Origin: Flavobacteriales bacterium
Lineage (GTDB): Bacteria; Bacteroidota; Bacteroidia; Flavobacteriales_C; GCA-002722245
Assembly (NCBI GenBank): GCA_002717515.1
Contig: PBEC01000001.1
Location: forward strand, 66,960-130,959
DNA length: 64,000 bases
Direction of reading: 5' to 3'
Both the position numbers and the translations under genes were made by a program. Positions 44,486 through 53,290 of this stretch are shown here, piece after piece. Under the pieces are notes generated by a model. It had not been told where the DNA came from. It saw only the letters and a list, made by a program, of their open reading frames with translations, and ran no database searches. How positions within the stretch are numbered: the first letter of the stretch is position 1; the number at the start of each line of letters is the position of its first letter.

Positions 44486-46039
44486 GTGCTTAATCATAAG
44501 AAAATTGCATTTTATATTTTTTATTTAGGTCTATATGGCCTTTCAATAAGTATACCTGTTTCTAAATTTGGGACATCAGTAGGTTTGATTTTAATATCTT
44601 TTTCGTGGTTTTTGGAGTGGAATTGGCGCGAGAAAATAAAATTATTGAAAAAAAATAAGTTGCTTTTAACTTTATCCTGTAGTCTCTTTTTAATTTTTGT
44701 TTTAGGTCTTTTTCATTCAGAAAATACAGCATATGCTCTAAAGGATTTAAAAATAAAAGCTCCAATTTTGATTTTACCGATTATTTTTGGTTTATCTGAA
44801 ATAAAACTTGAGCGAAAAAAAATAATAACAGCAATCACATTGTTTGGAGCATCTGGCATAACAGCTTCAATTATAGGGTTTGTTCTTTATCATCTCAGGT
44901 TGCAAGAGGGAGAGGTTGTCAATTTAAGAGCAATGTCGCCTTTCATAAGTATGATAAGACTCTCTTTGATACTATGTTTTACTTTTGGCTTTTTATTGTG
45001 GGCTATCAATAATTTATTTACAAAATGGAAATGGTTGCTTCTCATACCAAGTGTCTGGATCGTTTATTATCTTGTAAGTGCCGAAAGTTTAACAGGTATT
45101 TTATTATTGCCTATCGTTTTTACGTACTTTCTGTTTTTCCTTTTTAAGAGAAATTTAAAGTTGGCAATGGCTCTGATTACAGTTCTTATTGGTCTTTTTA
45201 TATGGGTAGGGTTTGAATTAAATGACATTAGAGTTATGATTTTTAAGAATCACAATTCAGAATTAATGCATCAAACGTTAAATGGTAGATATTATAGCCA
45301 TAATTTAAAAGCGACTTTTCGAGAAAACGGATATCTTGTTTTTGATAATTTTTCTAAAGAAGAATTGGAAAAAGAATGGAATAAAAGAAGTGAAAAAAAA
45401 TATAAGGAGTCATTTAATGAGTATAAGTATAGTTCGATTTTAATGAGATACCTTTCTTCAAAAGGTTTAACTAAGGACTCTGTTGGAGTTTCAAAATTAT
45501 CCGATTTGGAAATAGAAGCCATTGAAAAGGGAGTCACAAATGTATATTATGTCAATAGAAATCCGATATTTAAGAGACTGCATGTTGGTGTTATGGAAAT
45601 TAAAGACGCCATAGAAAACAATAGATACGAAGGCAGGTCTATTGCATCAAGATTTATGTACGCAACAACGGGAATTCAAATTTTCAAGGAAAATTTTTGG
45701 ATTGGAGTGGGAACTGGAGATGTTAAAGATGAATTTTTAAAAAAATATTCTGAAAGTAGTCTTTTTAAAAAGGGGTGCGATAAAAAATCTCATAATCAAT
45801 ACATTACAATAGCTTTGAGTCTTGGAGTGTTCGGTTTTTTGACATTTACAGGAGCATTGATATTATTGCTCAAAAAGTATTCAGGTACCATAAAATATCT
45901 TTTCATCTTGAGTCAAATTATTTTGCTTTTAAGTATGATCTGGGAGGATACCATTGAAACACAAGCTGGGGCTACAATTTTTTCACTTCTACTGAACGTT
46001 TTTCTTTTTGAAGATAAAGCCCAACCGAATCAAAGTTAG
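44486..46039 (+). CDS. O-antigen ligase / polymerase-like membrane protein
   Basis: The product has 517 residues from a GTG start 6 nt after the protease stop. It has about ten membrane segments. A long extracytoplasmic loop lies between about 250 and 390, and a Wzy_C-type motif follows: FKENFWIGVGTGDVKDEF, then KKSHNQYITIALSLGVFG. These are features of O-antigen ligases and polymerases that transfer lipid-linked glycans in the periplasm. The glycan is unknown. Confidence 0.82.
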   Translation: MLNHKKIAFYIFYLGLYGLSISIPVSKFGTSVGLILISFSWFLEWNWREKIKLLKKNKLLLTLSCSLFLIFVLGLFHSENTAYALKDLKIKAPILILPIIFGLSEIKLERKKIITAITLFGASGITASIIGFVLYHLRLQEGEVVNLRAMSPFISMIRLSLILCFTFGFLLWAINNLFTKWKWLLLIPSVWIVYYLVSAESLTGILLLPIVFTYFLFFLFKRNLKLAMALITVLIGLFIWVGFELNDIRVMIFKNHNSELMHQTLNGRYYSHNLKATFRENGYLVFDNFSKEELEKEWNKRSEKKYKESFNEYKYSSILMRYLSSKGLTKDSVGVSKLSDLEIEAIEKGVTNVYYVNRNPIFKRLHVGVMEIKDAIENNRYEGRSIASRFMYATTGIQIFKENFWIGVGTGDVKDEFLKKYSESSLFKKGCDKKSHNQYITIALSLGVFGFLTFTGALILLLKKYSGTIKYLFILSQIILLLSMIWEDTIETQAGATIFSLLLNVFLFEDKAQPNQS

Positions 46040-46076
46040 CATGATTCAGTTGTGCTGAAAAATAAATATTGTTTTT

Positions 46077-46781
46077 TTAACTTGTAAGGAGCTTAAATCC
46101 TCTTCCGTGCATATTAACAATTTCTAATTTTGGATCTGCTTTTAGATACTTTCGAAGTTTCGTAATATAAACATCCATTGATCGTGCATTAAAGTAACTA
46201 TCGTCTTTCCATATTTTATTTAAGGCAACTGAACGCTCCAAAACATCGTTTTTATTTTCGCAAAGAAGTTTAAGTAAATCTGCTTCTTTGCTGGTTAGTT
46301 TTTGTTCATTATCGACATTGTCTTTTAGTATTCTTCTGTCGTAATCAAAGTTTAAAATTCCTAATTTGAAGTTTTTTATATCTGCATTAACTGAAGAGTT
46401 TCCTTGAGTTCTTCTCAAAATTGCTTTAATTCGCATGAGTAACTCTTCCATCGAAAAAGGTTTTGTTAAATAGTCATCGGCACCGCTTTGAAAACCTTCA
46501 ATTTTATCTTCTTTTAGAGATTTAGCTGTGAGAAAAATAATTGGTATTTGTTTGTCCGTATTTCTTATTTCTTTGGCTAAGGTAAACCCATCCTTTATAG
46601 GCATCATAACGTCAAGAGCACATAAATCATATGAGCCTTTCAAGAAGGCCTTAAGTCCTTTGTCCCCATCTGTCTCAAGTTGACAATTAAATCCCTTTGC
46701 GATTATGTACTCCTGTAATAAAGATCCTAAGTTTGGATCATCTTCAACTAATAAAATATTTGTTTTATTGCTCATCTTCAT
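46077..46781 (-). CDS. OmpR-type response regulator (RprY-like)
   Basis: The product has 234 residues from the ATG at 46781; an in-frame ATG 6 nt downstream is an alternative. The receiver domain shows ILLVEDDPNLG, the phosphoacceptor in LCALDVMMPIKDG, and ADDYLTKPFSMEELLMRI. The winged-helix domain has LTSKEADLLKLLCENKN and ARSMDVYITKLRKYLK, the recognition region. Its start overlaps the end of the kinase gene by 17 nt. By sequence character the pair resembles Bacteroides RprX/RprY; the regulon is unknown. Confidence 0.92.
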   Translation of the reverse strand: MKMSNKTNILLVEDDPNLGSLLQEYIIAKGFNCQLETDGDKGLKAFLKGSYDLCALDVMMPIKDGFTLAKEIRNTDKQIPIIFLTAKSLKEDKIEGFQSGADDYLTKPFSMEELLMRIKAILRRTQGNSSVNADIKNFKLGILNFDYDRRILKDNVDNEQKLTSKEADLLKLLCENKNDVLERSVALNKIWKDDSYFNARSMDVYITKLRKYLKADPKLEIVNMHGRGFKLLTS

Positions 46782-48306
46782 TAAGTTTAAATGGTAAGTG
46801 AATACTAAAGGTTGAACCTTTTCCTATTTGACTTGATACTTTAATTGTTCCCTGATGTTTATCGACTATCGCTTTCACATAACTTAAGCCCAGTCCGAAA
46901 CCTTTAACATCGTGGACATTTCCGGTAGGAACTCGGAATAATTTATCGAATATTTTTGTGATGTTTTCCTTCGAAATACCTATTCCACAATCCTGAACTG
47001 CAATTACGATTCCGTTATTCAAATTTTTCGTTTTTATTTGGATTTTTGGTCCATTGGGAGAGTATTTTATAGCGTTGTCGATTAGATTGCTGATTACATT
47101 GGTTAAGTGTACTTTGTCGGCAGTAATATTGGGCATTTCCGCGTTTAATTGAGATGTAATAGAACCATTGGCAGCTTCTATTCTTACGCGTGCTTGACCG
47201 ATAACATTTTGAATTGTTTGATGAACATCCAATTCATAGAGTTTAAGTTTAAAATCACCCTTATCTAAAACAGCACTTTGCAAAACATTTTCTACAAGAG
47301 TACCTAACCTTTTATTTTCGGAGTTAATTACATTGACATAATGTGTTGTTTTTTCAGTTGTTTTAGGGATGTCCTCATCGTTCAAAACTTCACATGCTAG
47401 TGAGATCGTAGAAATTGGTGTTTTTAGTTCGTGGGTCATATTATTGATAAAGTCATTTTTGATAACAGCTAGTTTTTTTTGTCGAACAACAGTGGCAAAA
47501 GTTATCCAGAAGGTAATCAAAATAGCGAGAATGAAAATAGATGAAAGAGTAATAGCCGGTCCTACCGAGCCTATAAGATAGCCTCTCTCTTTTGGGAAAT
47601 AAAGACTTAAAAAATCATTGTTGTTGTAAAAAAATGAAGGTCCTTGAAAAAGCTGAACTGTGTAAGGTGATTTTAAGAAATTATCTGTGTCAATTCCTTT
47701 TTCTTTAACTACTAATCGGTTGTTAGAAAACAAACCAATGTGAAATTTAGTTTTTATCCCGTGATTTCTAAGCTCTTTTTTAAGAATTTCAGCGAGTGAA
47801 TGAGGATTGATGTTTTCTATAAGTTTTCCGTAGCTTCCAAACGGAGAAAAACCAATATTGTAGTTTTGTGGAGATGTTTTTATTCTATTGAATGTATTGA
47901 AGGGATCTGTTTTGCTCGTGTTGAAGGACTTTTGTATTACGTTTCCTTTTTCGTCTTTGAGTATTTGTGTTGTTTTTTTTAAAATTTTCCCATCCGCAGT
48001 TTCGTAAACATTTTCTTCTTCTAGCTCAAAAGAGAATCTTTGGGATTTATAATTACTGTCTACCAAAGTATGCGTTTTGATAGAAAAAATCATACCATTA
48101 CTCTTTTTTGCATTTTGGCGAAATGACATTTGCTCTGCTTGTTCAAGTTTTTGAGCAGAGATGTTCATAGCTCGAAGAACGTCTTTTTGAAATTGCTGTT
48201 CCTCGAGTTCTATTGCGCTACTCAGCCAGTATCCTTGAACAACAATGATACCAACCAGTGCAACAGTCATTATTGAAACGAGCAGTTTGAGGTACTTTTC
48301 CTTCAC
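46765..48306 (-). CDS. Membrane histidine kinase (RprX-like)
   Basis: The product has 513 residues from a GTG start. Two membrane segments at about 8-28 and 252-275 frame a large periplasmic sensor with helical and low-complexity parts. The phosphoacceptor box is FINNMTHELKTPISTISLA. N, G1 and G2 boxes: ISNLIDNAIKYSPNGP, VQDCGIGISKENI and GFGLGLSYVKAIVDKHQG. It is followed by its cognate regulator. TAACTTTA, one base from the -7 consensus, lies 4 nt before the start. Confidence 0.93.
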   Translation of the reverse strand: MKEKYLKLLVSIMTVALVGIIVVQGYWLSSAIELEEQQFQKDVLRAMNISAQKLEQAEQMSFRQNAKKSNGMIFSIKTHTLVDSNYKSQRFSFELEEENVYETADGKILKKTTQILKDEKGNVIQKSFNTSKTDPFNTFNRIKTSPQNYNIGFSPFGSYGKLIENINPHSLAEILKKELRNHGIKTKFHIGLFSNNRLVVKEKGIDTDNFLKSPYTVQLFQGPSFFYNNNDFLSLYFPKERGYLIGSVGPAITLSSIFILAILITFWITFATVVRQKKLAVIKNDFINNMTHELKTPISTISLACEVLNDEDIPKTTEKTTHYVNVINSENKRLGTLVENVLQSAVLDKGDFKLKLYELDVHQTIQNVIGQARVRIEAANGSITSQLNAEMPNITADKVHLTNVISNLIDNAIKYSPNGPKIQIKTKNLNNGIVIAVQDCGIGISKENITKIFDKLFRVPTGNVHDVKGFGLGLSYVKAIVDKHQGTIKVSSQIGKGSTFSIHLPFKLNEDEQ

Positions 48307-48423
48307 AGTGTAAAGTTAAAGTTAAAAATCAGTCAAGTAAAAGTGCTTAACTTTTTTTAACTCAAAAAATACCATCATTTTTCAGTTCTCCAAATTGTGT
48401 AGGGTGTTGGGGAGATATAAAGA

Positions 48424-49695
48424 TTAAATTTTACTAAAACCGGTATACTTTTGAAGTACTTCTGGAATACAGATGTCTCCATTTATATCTTGATTGTTTT
48501 CAATCAAAGCAGCCATTATTCTAGGTAATGCCAAGGCAGAGCCATTTAATGTATGTGCCAGCTGAGGCTTTTCTTTATCTTTTTTGAATCTCAGTTTTAA
48601 ACGGTTACTTTGATAGGTCTCAAAATTAGACACAGAACTAACCTCAAGCCATCTTTCCTGAGCGGTTGAGTAAACTTCGAAGTCAAAAGTTAAAGCAGAA
48701 GTAAGTCCTAAATCTCCTCCACATAATCGTAAAATTCTAAAAGGTAATTTTAGCTTTCTGACTAACTCTTTAACGTGCTCTACCATATCATTAAGTACTT
48801 GGTAGCTTTCATCAGGATGCACTACCTGAACAATTTCGACCTTATCGAACTGGTGCAATCGATTCAATCCCCTTACCTCTTTACCGTAGGATCCTGCTTC
48901 TCTTCTGAAACAAGGTGTGTATCCACAGTTTTTTTTCGGCAGTTCATTTTCATTTAAAATCAAATCTCTATAGATGTTTGTTATAGGAACCTCTGCTGTC
49001 GGTATCAAATATAAATTGTCTCCAGTAACATGGTACATTTGACCTTCTTTATCGGGTAGTTGTCCGGTTCCGATTCCAGATGCTTCATTAATTAAGAGTG
49101 GTGGAATAACTTCAGCATATCCTGATTTTTCAGCTTCATCTAAAAAAAAGTTAATTAACGCACGTTGCAATCGAGCACCTTTTCCTTTATAAACAGGAAA
49201 ACCTGCTCCCGTTATTTTAACCCCTGTTTCAAAATCAACAATATTCTTTTTCTTTACGATTTCCCAATGCGGTTTAGCTCCCTCGTGAAGAATTGGTATA
49301 ATACCCTCACTGTAAACTTCTTCGTTGTCTTCTTCTGTGCTTCCTGATGGAACAGTAGTATGAGGTACATTTGGGATCTGGTAGAGTAAGTTTCTAAATT
49401 TTTCCTCTATGTTATTCAACTCTTCCTCAAGATTCTTCTGCTCAGTTTTCGCCTTTTGAACTTCTAATTTTGCAGCATTTGCCTCTTCAATTCTTCCTTC
49501 TTTAAATAACCCACCAATTTCCTTGGACTTTTTATTTCCTTCAGCTCTTAAGTCTTCAACTTTAACAATTGAAGTTTTTCTTTCAAGATCGAGATCAATA
49601 ATTTGCTGAACAAGAGTTTCCGCATCAAGGTTTCTTTTTTTTAAACCTTCAATAACTTGTTCTTTGTTTTCAAGGATATGTTTTACTTGAAGCAT
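48424..49695 (-). CDS. serS: Seryl-tRNA synthetase
   Basis: The product has 423 residues. The N-terminal coiled-coil arm (about 25-110, Glu/Lys-rich) clamps the long variable arm of tRNA-Ser. The class II catalytic core shows GTGQLPDKEGQMYHV, PTAEVPITNIYRD, motif 2 TPCFRREAGSYGKEVRGLNR, and motif 3 LNGSALALPRIMAALIENNQ. Length is normal. It stands alone on the minus strand. Confidence 0.96.
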   Translation of the reverse strand: MLQVKHILENKEQVIEGLKKRNLDAETLVQQIIDLDLERKTSIVKVEDLRAEGNKKSKEIGGLFKEGRIEEANAAKLEVQKAKTEQKNLEEELNNIEEKFRNLLYQIPNVPHTTVPSGSTEEDNEEVYSEGIIPILHEGAKPHWEIVKKKNIVDFETGVKITGAGFPVYKGKGARLQRALINFFLDEAEKSGYAEVIPPLLINEASGIGTGQLPDKEGQMYHVTGDNLYLIPTAEVPITNIYRDLILNENELPKKNCGYTPCFRREAGSYGKEVRGLNRLHQFDKVEIVQVVHPDESYQVLNDMVEHVKELVRKLKLPFRILRLCGGDLGLTSALTFDFEVYSTAQERWLEVSSVSNFETYQSNRLKLRFKKDKEKPQLAHTLNGSALALPRIMAALIENNQDINGDICIPEVLQKYTGFSKI

Positions 49696-49764
49696 AGTGG
49701 TTGATTTTTTGATAAAAATAAATTAATAATGAGGTTTTATTATCTTAAATTGAGAATAAATTTG

Positions 49765-49796
49765 AAAAAAAAAGGCTACTCACTTGAGTAGCCTTT
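49765..49796 (-). terminator. Intrinsic terminator of rplU-rpmA
   Basis: Perfect 11-bp stem AAAGGCTACTC / GAGTAGCCTTT with a 4-nt loop; on the minus strand it is followed by a T run (A run at 49765-49773 on +). Confidence 0.9.
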
Positions 49797-49815
49797 TTAC
49801 CTTTTCAAGTGTTTC

Positions 49816-50073
49816 TTAAGCCTGAGCTTCAACCGAAACAAAAGATTTGTTGTTTTTCTTTTTCTTAAAAACTACTTTTCCATCAGATAAAGCGTACAAT
49901 GTATGGTCTTTACCAATACCAACATTTTCACCTGGATGGTGTTTAGTTCCTCTTTGGCGAACGATTATGTTACCTGCGATAACTTGCTCTCCTCCAAATT
50001 TTTTAACTCCTAAGCGTTTCGACTGTGAGTCTCTTCCGTTGTCCGTAGATCCAACTCCTTTCTTATGTGCCAT
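49816..50073 (-). CDS. rpmA: 50S ribosomal protein L27
   Basis: The product has 85 residues. It begins [16 protein letters not shown] with no cleavable N-terminal extension of the Firmicutes kind, so the N-terminal tail can reach the peptidyl-transferase centre directly. [20 protein letters not shown] and [18 protein letters not shown] follow. It is second in the rplU-rpmA unit and followed by a terminator. Confidence 0.97.
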   Translation of the reverse strand: MAHKKGVGSTDNGRDSQSKRLGVKKFGGEQVIAGNIIVRQRGTKHHPGENVGIGKDHTLYALSDGKVVFKKKKNNKSFVSVEAQA

Positions 50074-50088
50074 TTCTTAAAAATTTTA

Positions 50089-50403
50089 TTAGTTAGCAGA
50101 AATTGATTCAATAGTAATTTGAGTGAACGCTTGTCGGTGTCCATTCAGTTTTTGGTATCCTTTTCTTCTTTTCTTTTTAAAGACCAATACCTTATCTCCT
50201 TTAACGTGTGAAACTACCTTTGCAGTAACTTTCGCACCTTTTACAGCTGGGGCGCCAACATTTACTTTACCCTCGTTATCTACTAAAAGAACTTTTTCGA
50301 AATCTACTTTCGCACCTTCTTCAGCATCCAAACGATGTACAAATATCTGTTGATCTTTCTCTACTTTGAACTGTTGCCCTGCTATTTCTACAATTGCGTA
50401 CAT
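50089..50403 (-). CDS. rplU: 50S ribosomal protein L21
   Basis: The product has 104 residues. It starts [18 protein letters not shown] and contains [20 protein letters not shown] and [16 protein letters not shown], the conserved basic end that contacts 23S rRNA. It is paired with rpmA 15 nt downstream. A well-formed promoter lies upstream. Confidence 0.97.
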   Translation of the reverse strand: MYAIVEIAGQQFKVEKDQQIFVHRLDAEEGAKVDFEKVLLVDNEGKVNVGAPAVKGAKVTAKVVSHVKGDKVLVFKKKRRKGYQKLNGHRQAFTQITIESISAN

Positions 50404-50440
50404 AATACAGCTTTTTTGTTAATTACAAATTTTGGGTTTG

Positions 50441-50472
50441 CAAAGGTAGTTCAATTATTTTAAAATAACAAT
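50441..50472 (-). promoter_or_regulatory. Predicted promoter of rplU-rpmA
   Basis: Minus strand: ATTG (50472-50469), a 20-nt spacer, TACCTTTG (50448-50441), an exact -7 match. It gives a leader of roughly 33 nt, with the same spacing as the rplM promoter. Confidence 0.65.
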
Positions 50473-50599
50473 CTGTTGAGTGTTTTAGAATTTGTGTTCC
50501 AATTGAAATAGTTTTAATGATAATCCAAATAAACAATTGTTATAACAAATATTTGGTTTTTAATTGATATTATCGTTAATTTTAGAAGGAAATAAAATG

Positions 50600-50613
50600 G
50601 GATTCCCGAATCC
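50600..50613. promoter_or_regulatory. Dyad upstream of the metal-binding lipoprotein
   Basis: GGATTC-CC-GAATCC is a perfect inverted repeat ending 23 nt before the ATG; a second small dyad TTTTGA-T-TCAAAA follows at once. Possible operator or 5' hairpin. Confidence 0.35.
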
Positions 50614-50636
50614 GTTTTGATTCAAAAAATTTAAAG

Positions 50637-51074
50637 ATGAAAAAAGCTTTGTGTTTTATTTTGATTATCACTCTTTTTGCTTGTGATCAAACAGTTAAGA
50701 AGTCTTCGTTAGAGATTAAAATAGAAGGAATGTCGTGTAGCCACTCATGTGCACCATCCATTCAAAAAAAATTAATTGAAACAAAAGGAGTAATTGATGC
50801 TAAGGTAATTTTTGAACAAAAATCCGCTTCGGTTATATTTGATTCCAACGTAACATCTAAGAAAGAAATCGTCCAAAAAATTGAAACCATATACGGTGGA
50901 ACGTACAAAACGACAGAAGTTATTGAACGAAAAGTTAATAATTCGGACGAAAAAAATAAGAAGTCTGAAGAATCCAGTTCAGTTGAATTTAATTTGTCAA
51001 AAACGAACGTTTCTCATTCTTCGGGATTTCAAATTCCAAACCTTTTCAATCTTTTAAACTCTATTCTTAACTAA
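50637..51074 (+). CDS. Heavy-metal-associated (HMA) domain lipoprotein
   Basis: The product has 145 residues. It has a lipoprotein signal peptide (IITLFAC). The HMA domain (about 22-90) carries the metal site GMSCSHSC, a CxxxC variant of the usual CxxC with an extra Ser/His, then IDAKVIFEQKSASVIFDSN. The C-terminal third is Lys/Glu/Ser-rich linker and a short amphipathic end. It probably binds copper or zinc in the periplasm. It is about 70 nt upstream of the heme A synthase gene in the same direction, so a link with cytochrome oxidase copper supply is possible. Confidence 0.85.
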   Translation: MKKALCFILIITLFACDQTVKKSSLEIKIEGMSCSHSCAPSIQKKLIETKGVIDAKVIFEQKSASVIFDSNVTSKKEIVQKIETIYGGTYKTTEVIERKVNNSDEKNKKSEESSSVEFNLSKTNVSHSSGFQIPNLFNLLNSILN

Positions 51075-51141
51075 TTAACTATAATAGATAGGTTTGTAGT
51101 TTTAATCACATTATTTTTGTGTTACGTAAGAATGATTTTCA

Positions 51142-52188
51142 ATGGCCATTAATTTAGGGTATAACCGTTTAACCAAGATTACAATATTCCTTTCCATATT
51201 TGTGGTGTTTGCCGGGAGTATGGTAAAAGTAACTGGTTCGGGAATGGGCTGTCCTGATTGGCCCAAATGTTTCGGCTATTATATTCCTCCGTTTGACGAA
51301 AGTCAGTTGATTTGGAAACCTAATTTTCAGTATTATTCAGGAGAGATGATTTTCTGGAAGGGTGATTTGTTGAAAGCAAATGATGATTTTTCCTCTGAAA
51401 TGCTTTTTAATCTAAACAATTGGTCGATTTACGATAAGCACGATTACCACGTTTACAATCCGATTCATACCATTATAGAATACGTCAATCGTCTTGTTTC
51501 GGTTTTACTGGGGTTGTCCGTTATTTTAATGATTTTATTTTCTTTCAAATCAATAAAAAACAGGAAGAGCAATATATTGTTTTCCTTTTTAGCGTTACTA
51601 CTCATCGGTTTTAACGCTTGGTTGGGTAAATTGGTGGTTGAAGGCGTTCTCGATCCAGGCGACATCAGTTCACATATGTTAGCTGCTTTTGCTCTTATAA
51701 TGGCGCTTTCTTTTACTCATTCACAGAATAGTCATTCACAATCATTCATGTATTCCAGAAATTATAAATTACTCCAAATTGGATGTTTTATATATTTACT
51801 CTACCAACTTTTTATTGGTGTTTTATTGCGACAAACTTTCGATACCTACTCCGATATATCAAGAGAGTTATGGGTTGAAAATGCTGGGATTAATTTTCTT
51901 CTGCATCGCTCATCATCTCTGCTTTACGCCGGTGCAGTAATATTCATTTATATGATACTGAAAAATGTTTCTAAAAAATCTTTTGAATGGAGAAATTTCA
52001 GGTGGATTATTGTTTTAACAATTGCTGAAATTATATCAGGTGCTGTTATGGGGTATTTGGAAGTGCCTAAGTTTGCACAGCCTTTTCATGTTATTGTTAG
52101 TTCTATATTATTGTTGGTGCAAGCTAATTTATTTTTTAAAATTATATTAAAGTCAAAACAAAATGGTAGAGAATTGGAAAGAATCTAA
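51142..52188 (+). CDS. ctaA: Heme A synthase (COX15/CtaA family)
   Basis: The product has 348 residues with about eight membrane segments. The first contains [20 protein letters not shown], a COX15/CtaA signature with two Cys near the first external loop. His residues that could ligate heme occur in [38 protein letters not shown] and [11 protein letters not shown]. It oxidises heme O to heme A for aa3-type oxidase. The protein has an unusually long first external loop (about 45-95). TATTTTTG (51112-51119) lies 22 nt before the start. Its end overlaps the next gene by 26 nt. Confidence 0.9.
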   Translation: MAINLGYNRLTKITIFLSIFVVFAGSMVKVTGSGMGCPDWPKCFGYYIPPFDESQLIWKPNFQYYSGEMIFWKGDLLKANDDFSSEMLFNLNNWSIYDKHDYHVYNPIHTIIEYVNRLVSVLLGLSVILMILFSFKSIKNRKSNILFSFLALLLIGFNAWLGKLVVEGVLDPGDISSHMLAAFALIMALSFTHSQNSHSQSFMYSRNYKLLQIGCFIYLLYQLFIGVLLRQTFDTYSDISRELWVENAGINFLLHRSSSLLYAGAVIFIYMILKNVSKKSFEWRNFRWIIVLTIAEIISGAVMGYLEVPKFAQPFHVIVSSILLLVQANLFFKIILKSKQNGRELERI

Positions 52189-52399
52189 AGGTTTTTTATC
52201 CAGAGAATTCGAATTTAATAACTTTCAAGAAGCATTTGCATTCATGACTAGAGTTGCATTTTTAGCAGAAGAATTGAATCATCATCCGAATTGGAAAAAT
52301 GTATACAATAAAGTATCTATTCATTTGACGACTCATGATGCCGGAGAAGTAACTCATAAGGATTATGAATTGGCAAACGCTATTAATAAACTAGTTTGA
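52163..52399 (+). CDS. Pterin-4a-carbinolamine dehydratase
   Basis: The product has 78 residues, slightly shorter than the usual 90-110. It keeps the active-site block [19 protein letters not shown] and [18 protein letters not shown], with the two adjacent His and later His that dehydrate 4a-hydroxytetrahydrobiopterin. The missing N-terminus corresponds to the first helix. It overlaps ctaA by 26 nt and abuts the convergent methyltransferase gene with no gap. No aromatic amino acid hydroxylase is in the window. Confidence 0.88.
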   Translation: MVENWKESKGFLSREFEFNNFQEAFAFMTRVAFLAEELNHHPNWKNVYNKVSIHLTTHDAGEVTHKDYELANAINKLV

Positions 52400-53290
52400 T
52401 TATTTTTTTTTAATTATATAAATAACAGAACTGCATTTCTCCGGATGAATTTTTCCTTTTAATGCAAATATAATTCCCTTGTACAGGCCAAGAAGTTTTT
52501 TTCCGGTTTTATATTGTTCGCTTAGCATAGAGACGTACACTGCATCAAGAGGCATTGAAATGGTTTTTTGTACTCTAAATCCATGGCAGTCCATTAATTT
52601 TTTTATGGTTGATGGATTGAAGTGCCATAAGTGAATTGGAATGTCCCAAGCAGCCCAATATTCTTTGTAGTATTCCTGATCGAACGATTTGTGGTTGGGA
52701 ACAGCTACAACAAATATGCCATTAGATTTTAATATCGAGTGGATTTTTTTTAAATAGCCATTTAAATCGTGAACATGTTCCAAGACATGCCACATTGTAA
52801 TTGCGTTAAATTTTTCAGGAGGAAGATTATAAAATTCAAATGTATCTCTCACTTTAAGATTGAATTTATCTTTGGCAAAACCCCTGGTTTGATCATCTTG
52901 CTCAATCCCCTCTCCAGACCAACCTTTTTCAATCATTGTGTTTAGAAAATAACCTGTTCCTGTTCCAATATCCAATATGTTTCCTTTCTTTAAACCCGTT
53001 TCTGAAATAATCAGATTTCTTTTTTTCTTCAACATATAACTTCTTGCAAAATGATAAAGTTTAAAGAAGAAGCTTTTCTGAGTATCGGAGTGAGAAATAT
53101 AGTTTTCACTTTTATAGTATGGTCCAATTGACTGTTCGTCAGGAACATCTTGTGTGAAATTAAAACCGCAATCAGAACATTCGAAAACTGTAAAAGCTTC
53201 ACCTGTGTGCGAATGGTCCTTTAAAACGATAGTATCCTTAATGTTCGTTGATTGGCAAACCAAACAACTATTACGATGGAGTGTGCCCAT
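52400..53290 (-). CDS. Class I SAM-dependent methyltransferase with N-terminal zinc-finger-like motif
   Basis: The product has 296 residues. Residues 9-45 hold two CxxC pairs (SCLVCQS, ECSDCGF) resembling a zinc ribbon. The Rossmann methyltransferase core starts at about residue 85: ILDIGTGTGYFLNTMIEKG binds SAM, then ITMWHVLEHVHDLNGYL and GIFVVAVPNHKS. This architecture is typical of methyltransferases acting on sugars or small molecules. Substrate unknown. The start overlaps the M28 peptidase stop (TAATG), so the two are co-translated. Confidence 0.85.
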   Translation of the reverse strand: MGTLHRNSCLVCQSTNIKDTIVLKDHSHTGEAFTVFECSDCGFNFTQDVPDEQSIGPYYKSENYISHSDTQKSFFFKLYHFARSYMLKKKRNLIISETGLKKGNILDIGTGTGYFLNTMIEKGWSGEGIEQDDQTRGFAKDKFNLKVRDTFEFYNLPPEKFNAITMWHVLEHVHDLNGYLKKIHSILKSNGIFVVAVPNHKSFDQEYYKEYWAAWDIPIHLWHFNPSTIKKLMDCHGFRVQKTISMPLDAVYVSMLSEQYKTGKKLLGLYKGIIFALKGKIHPEKCSSVIYIIKKK

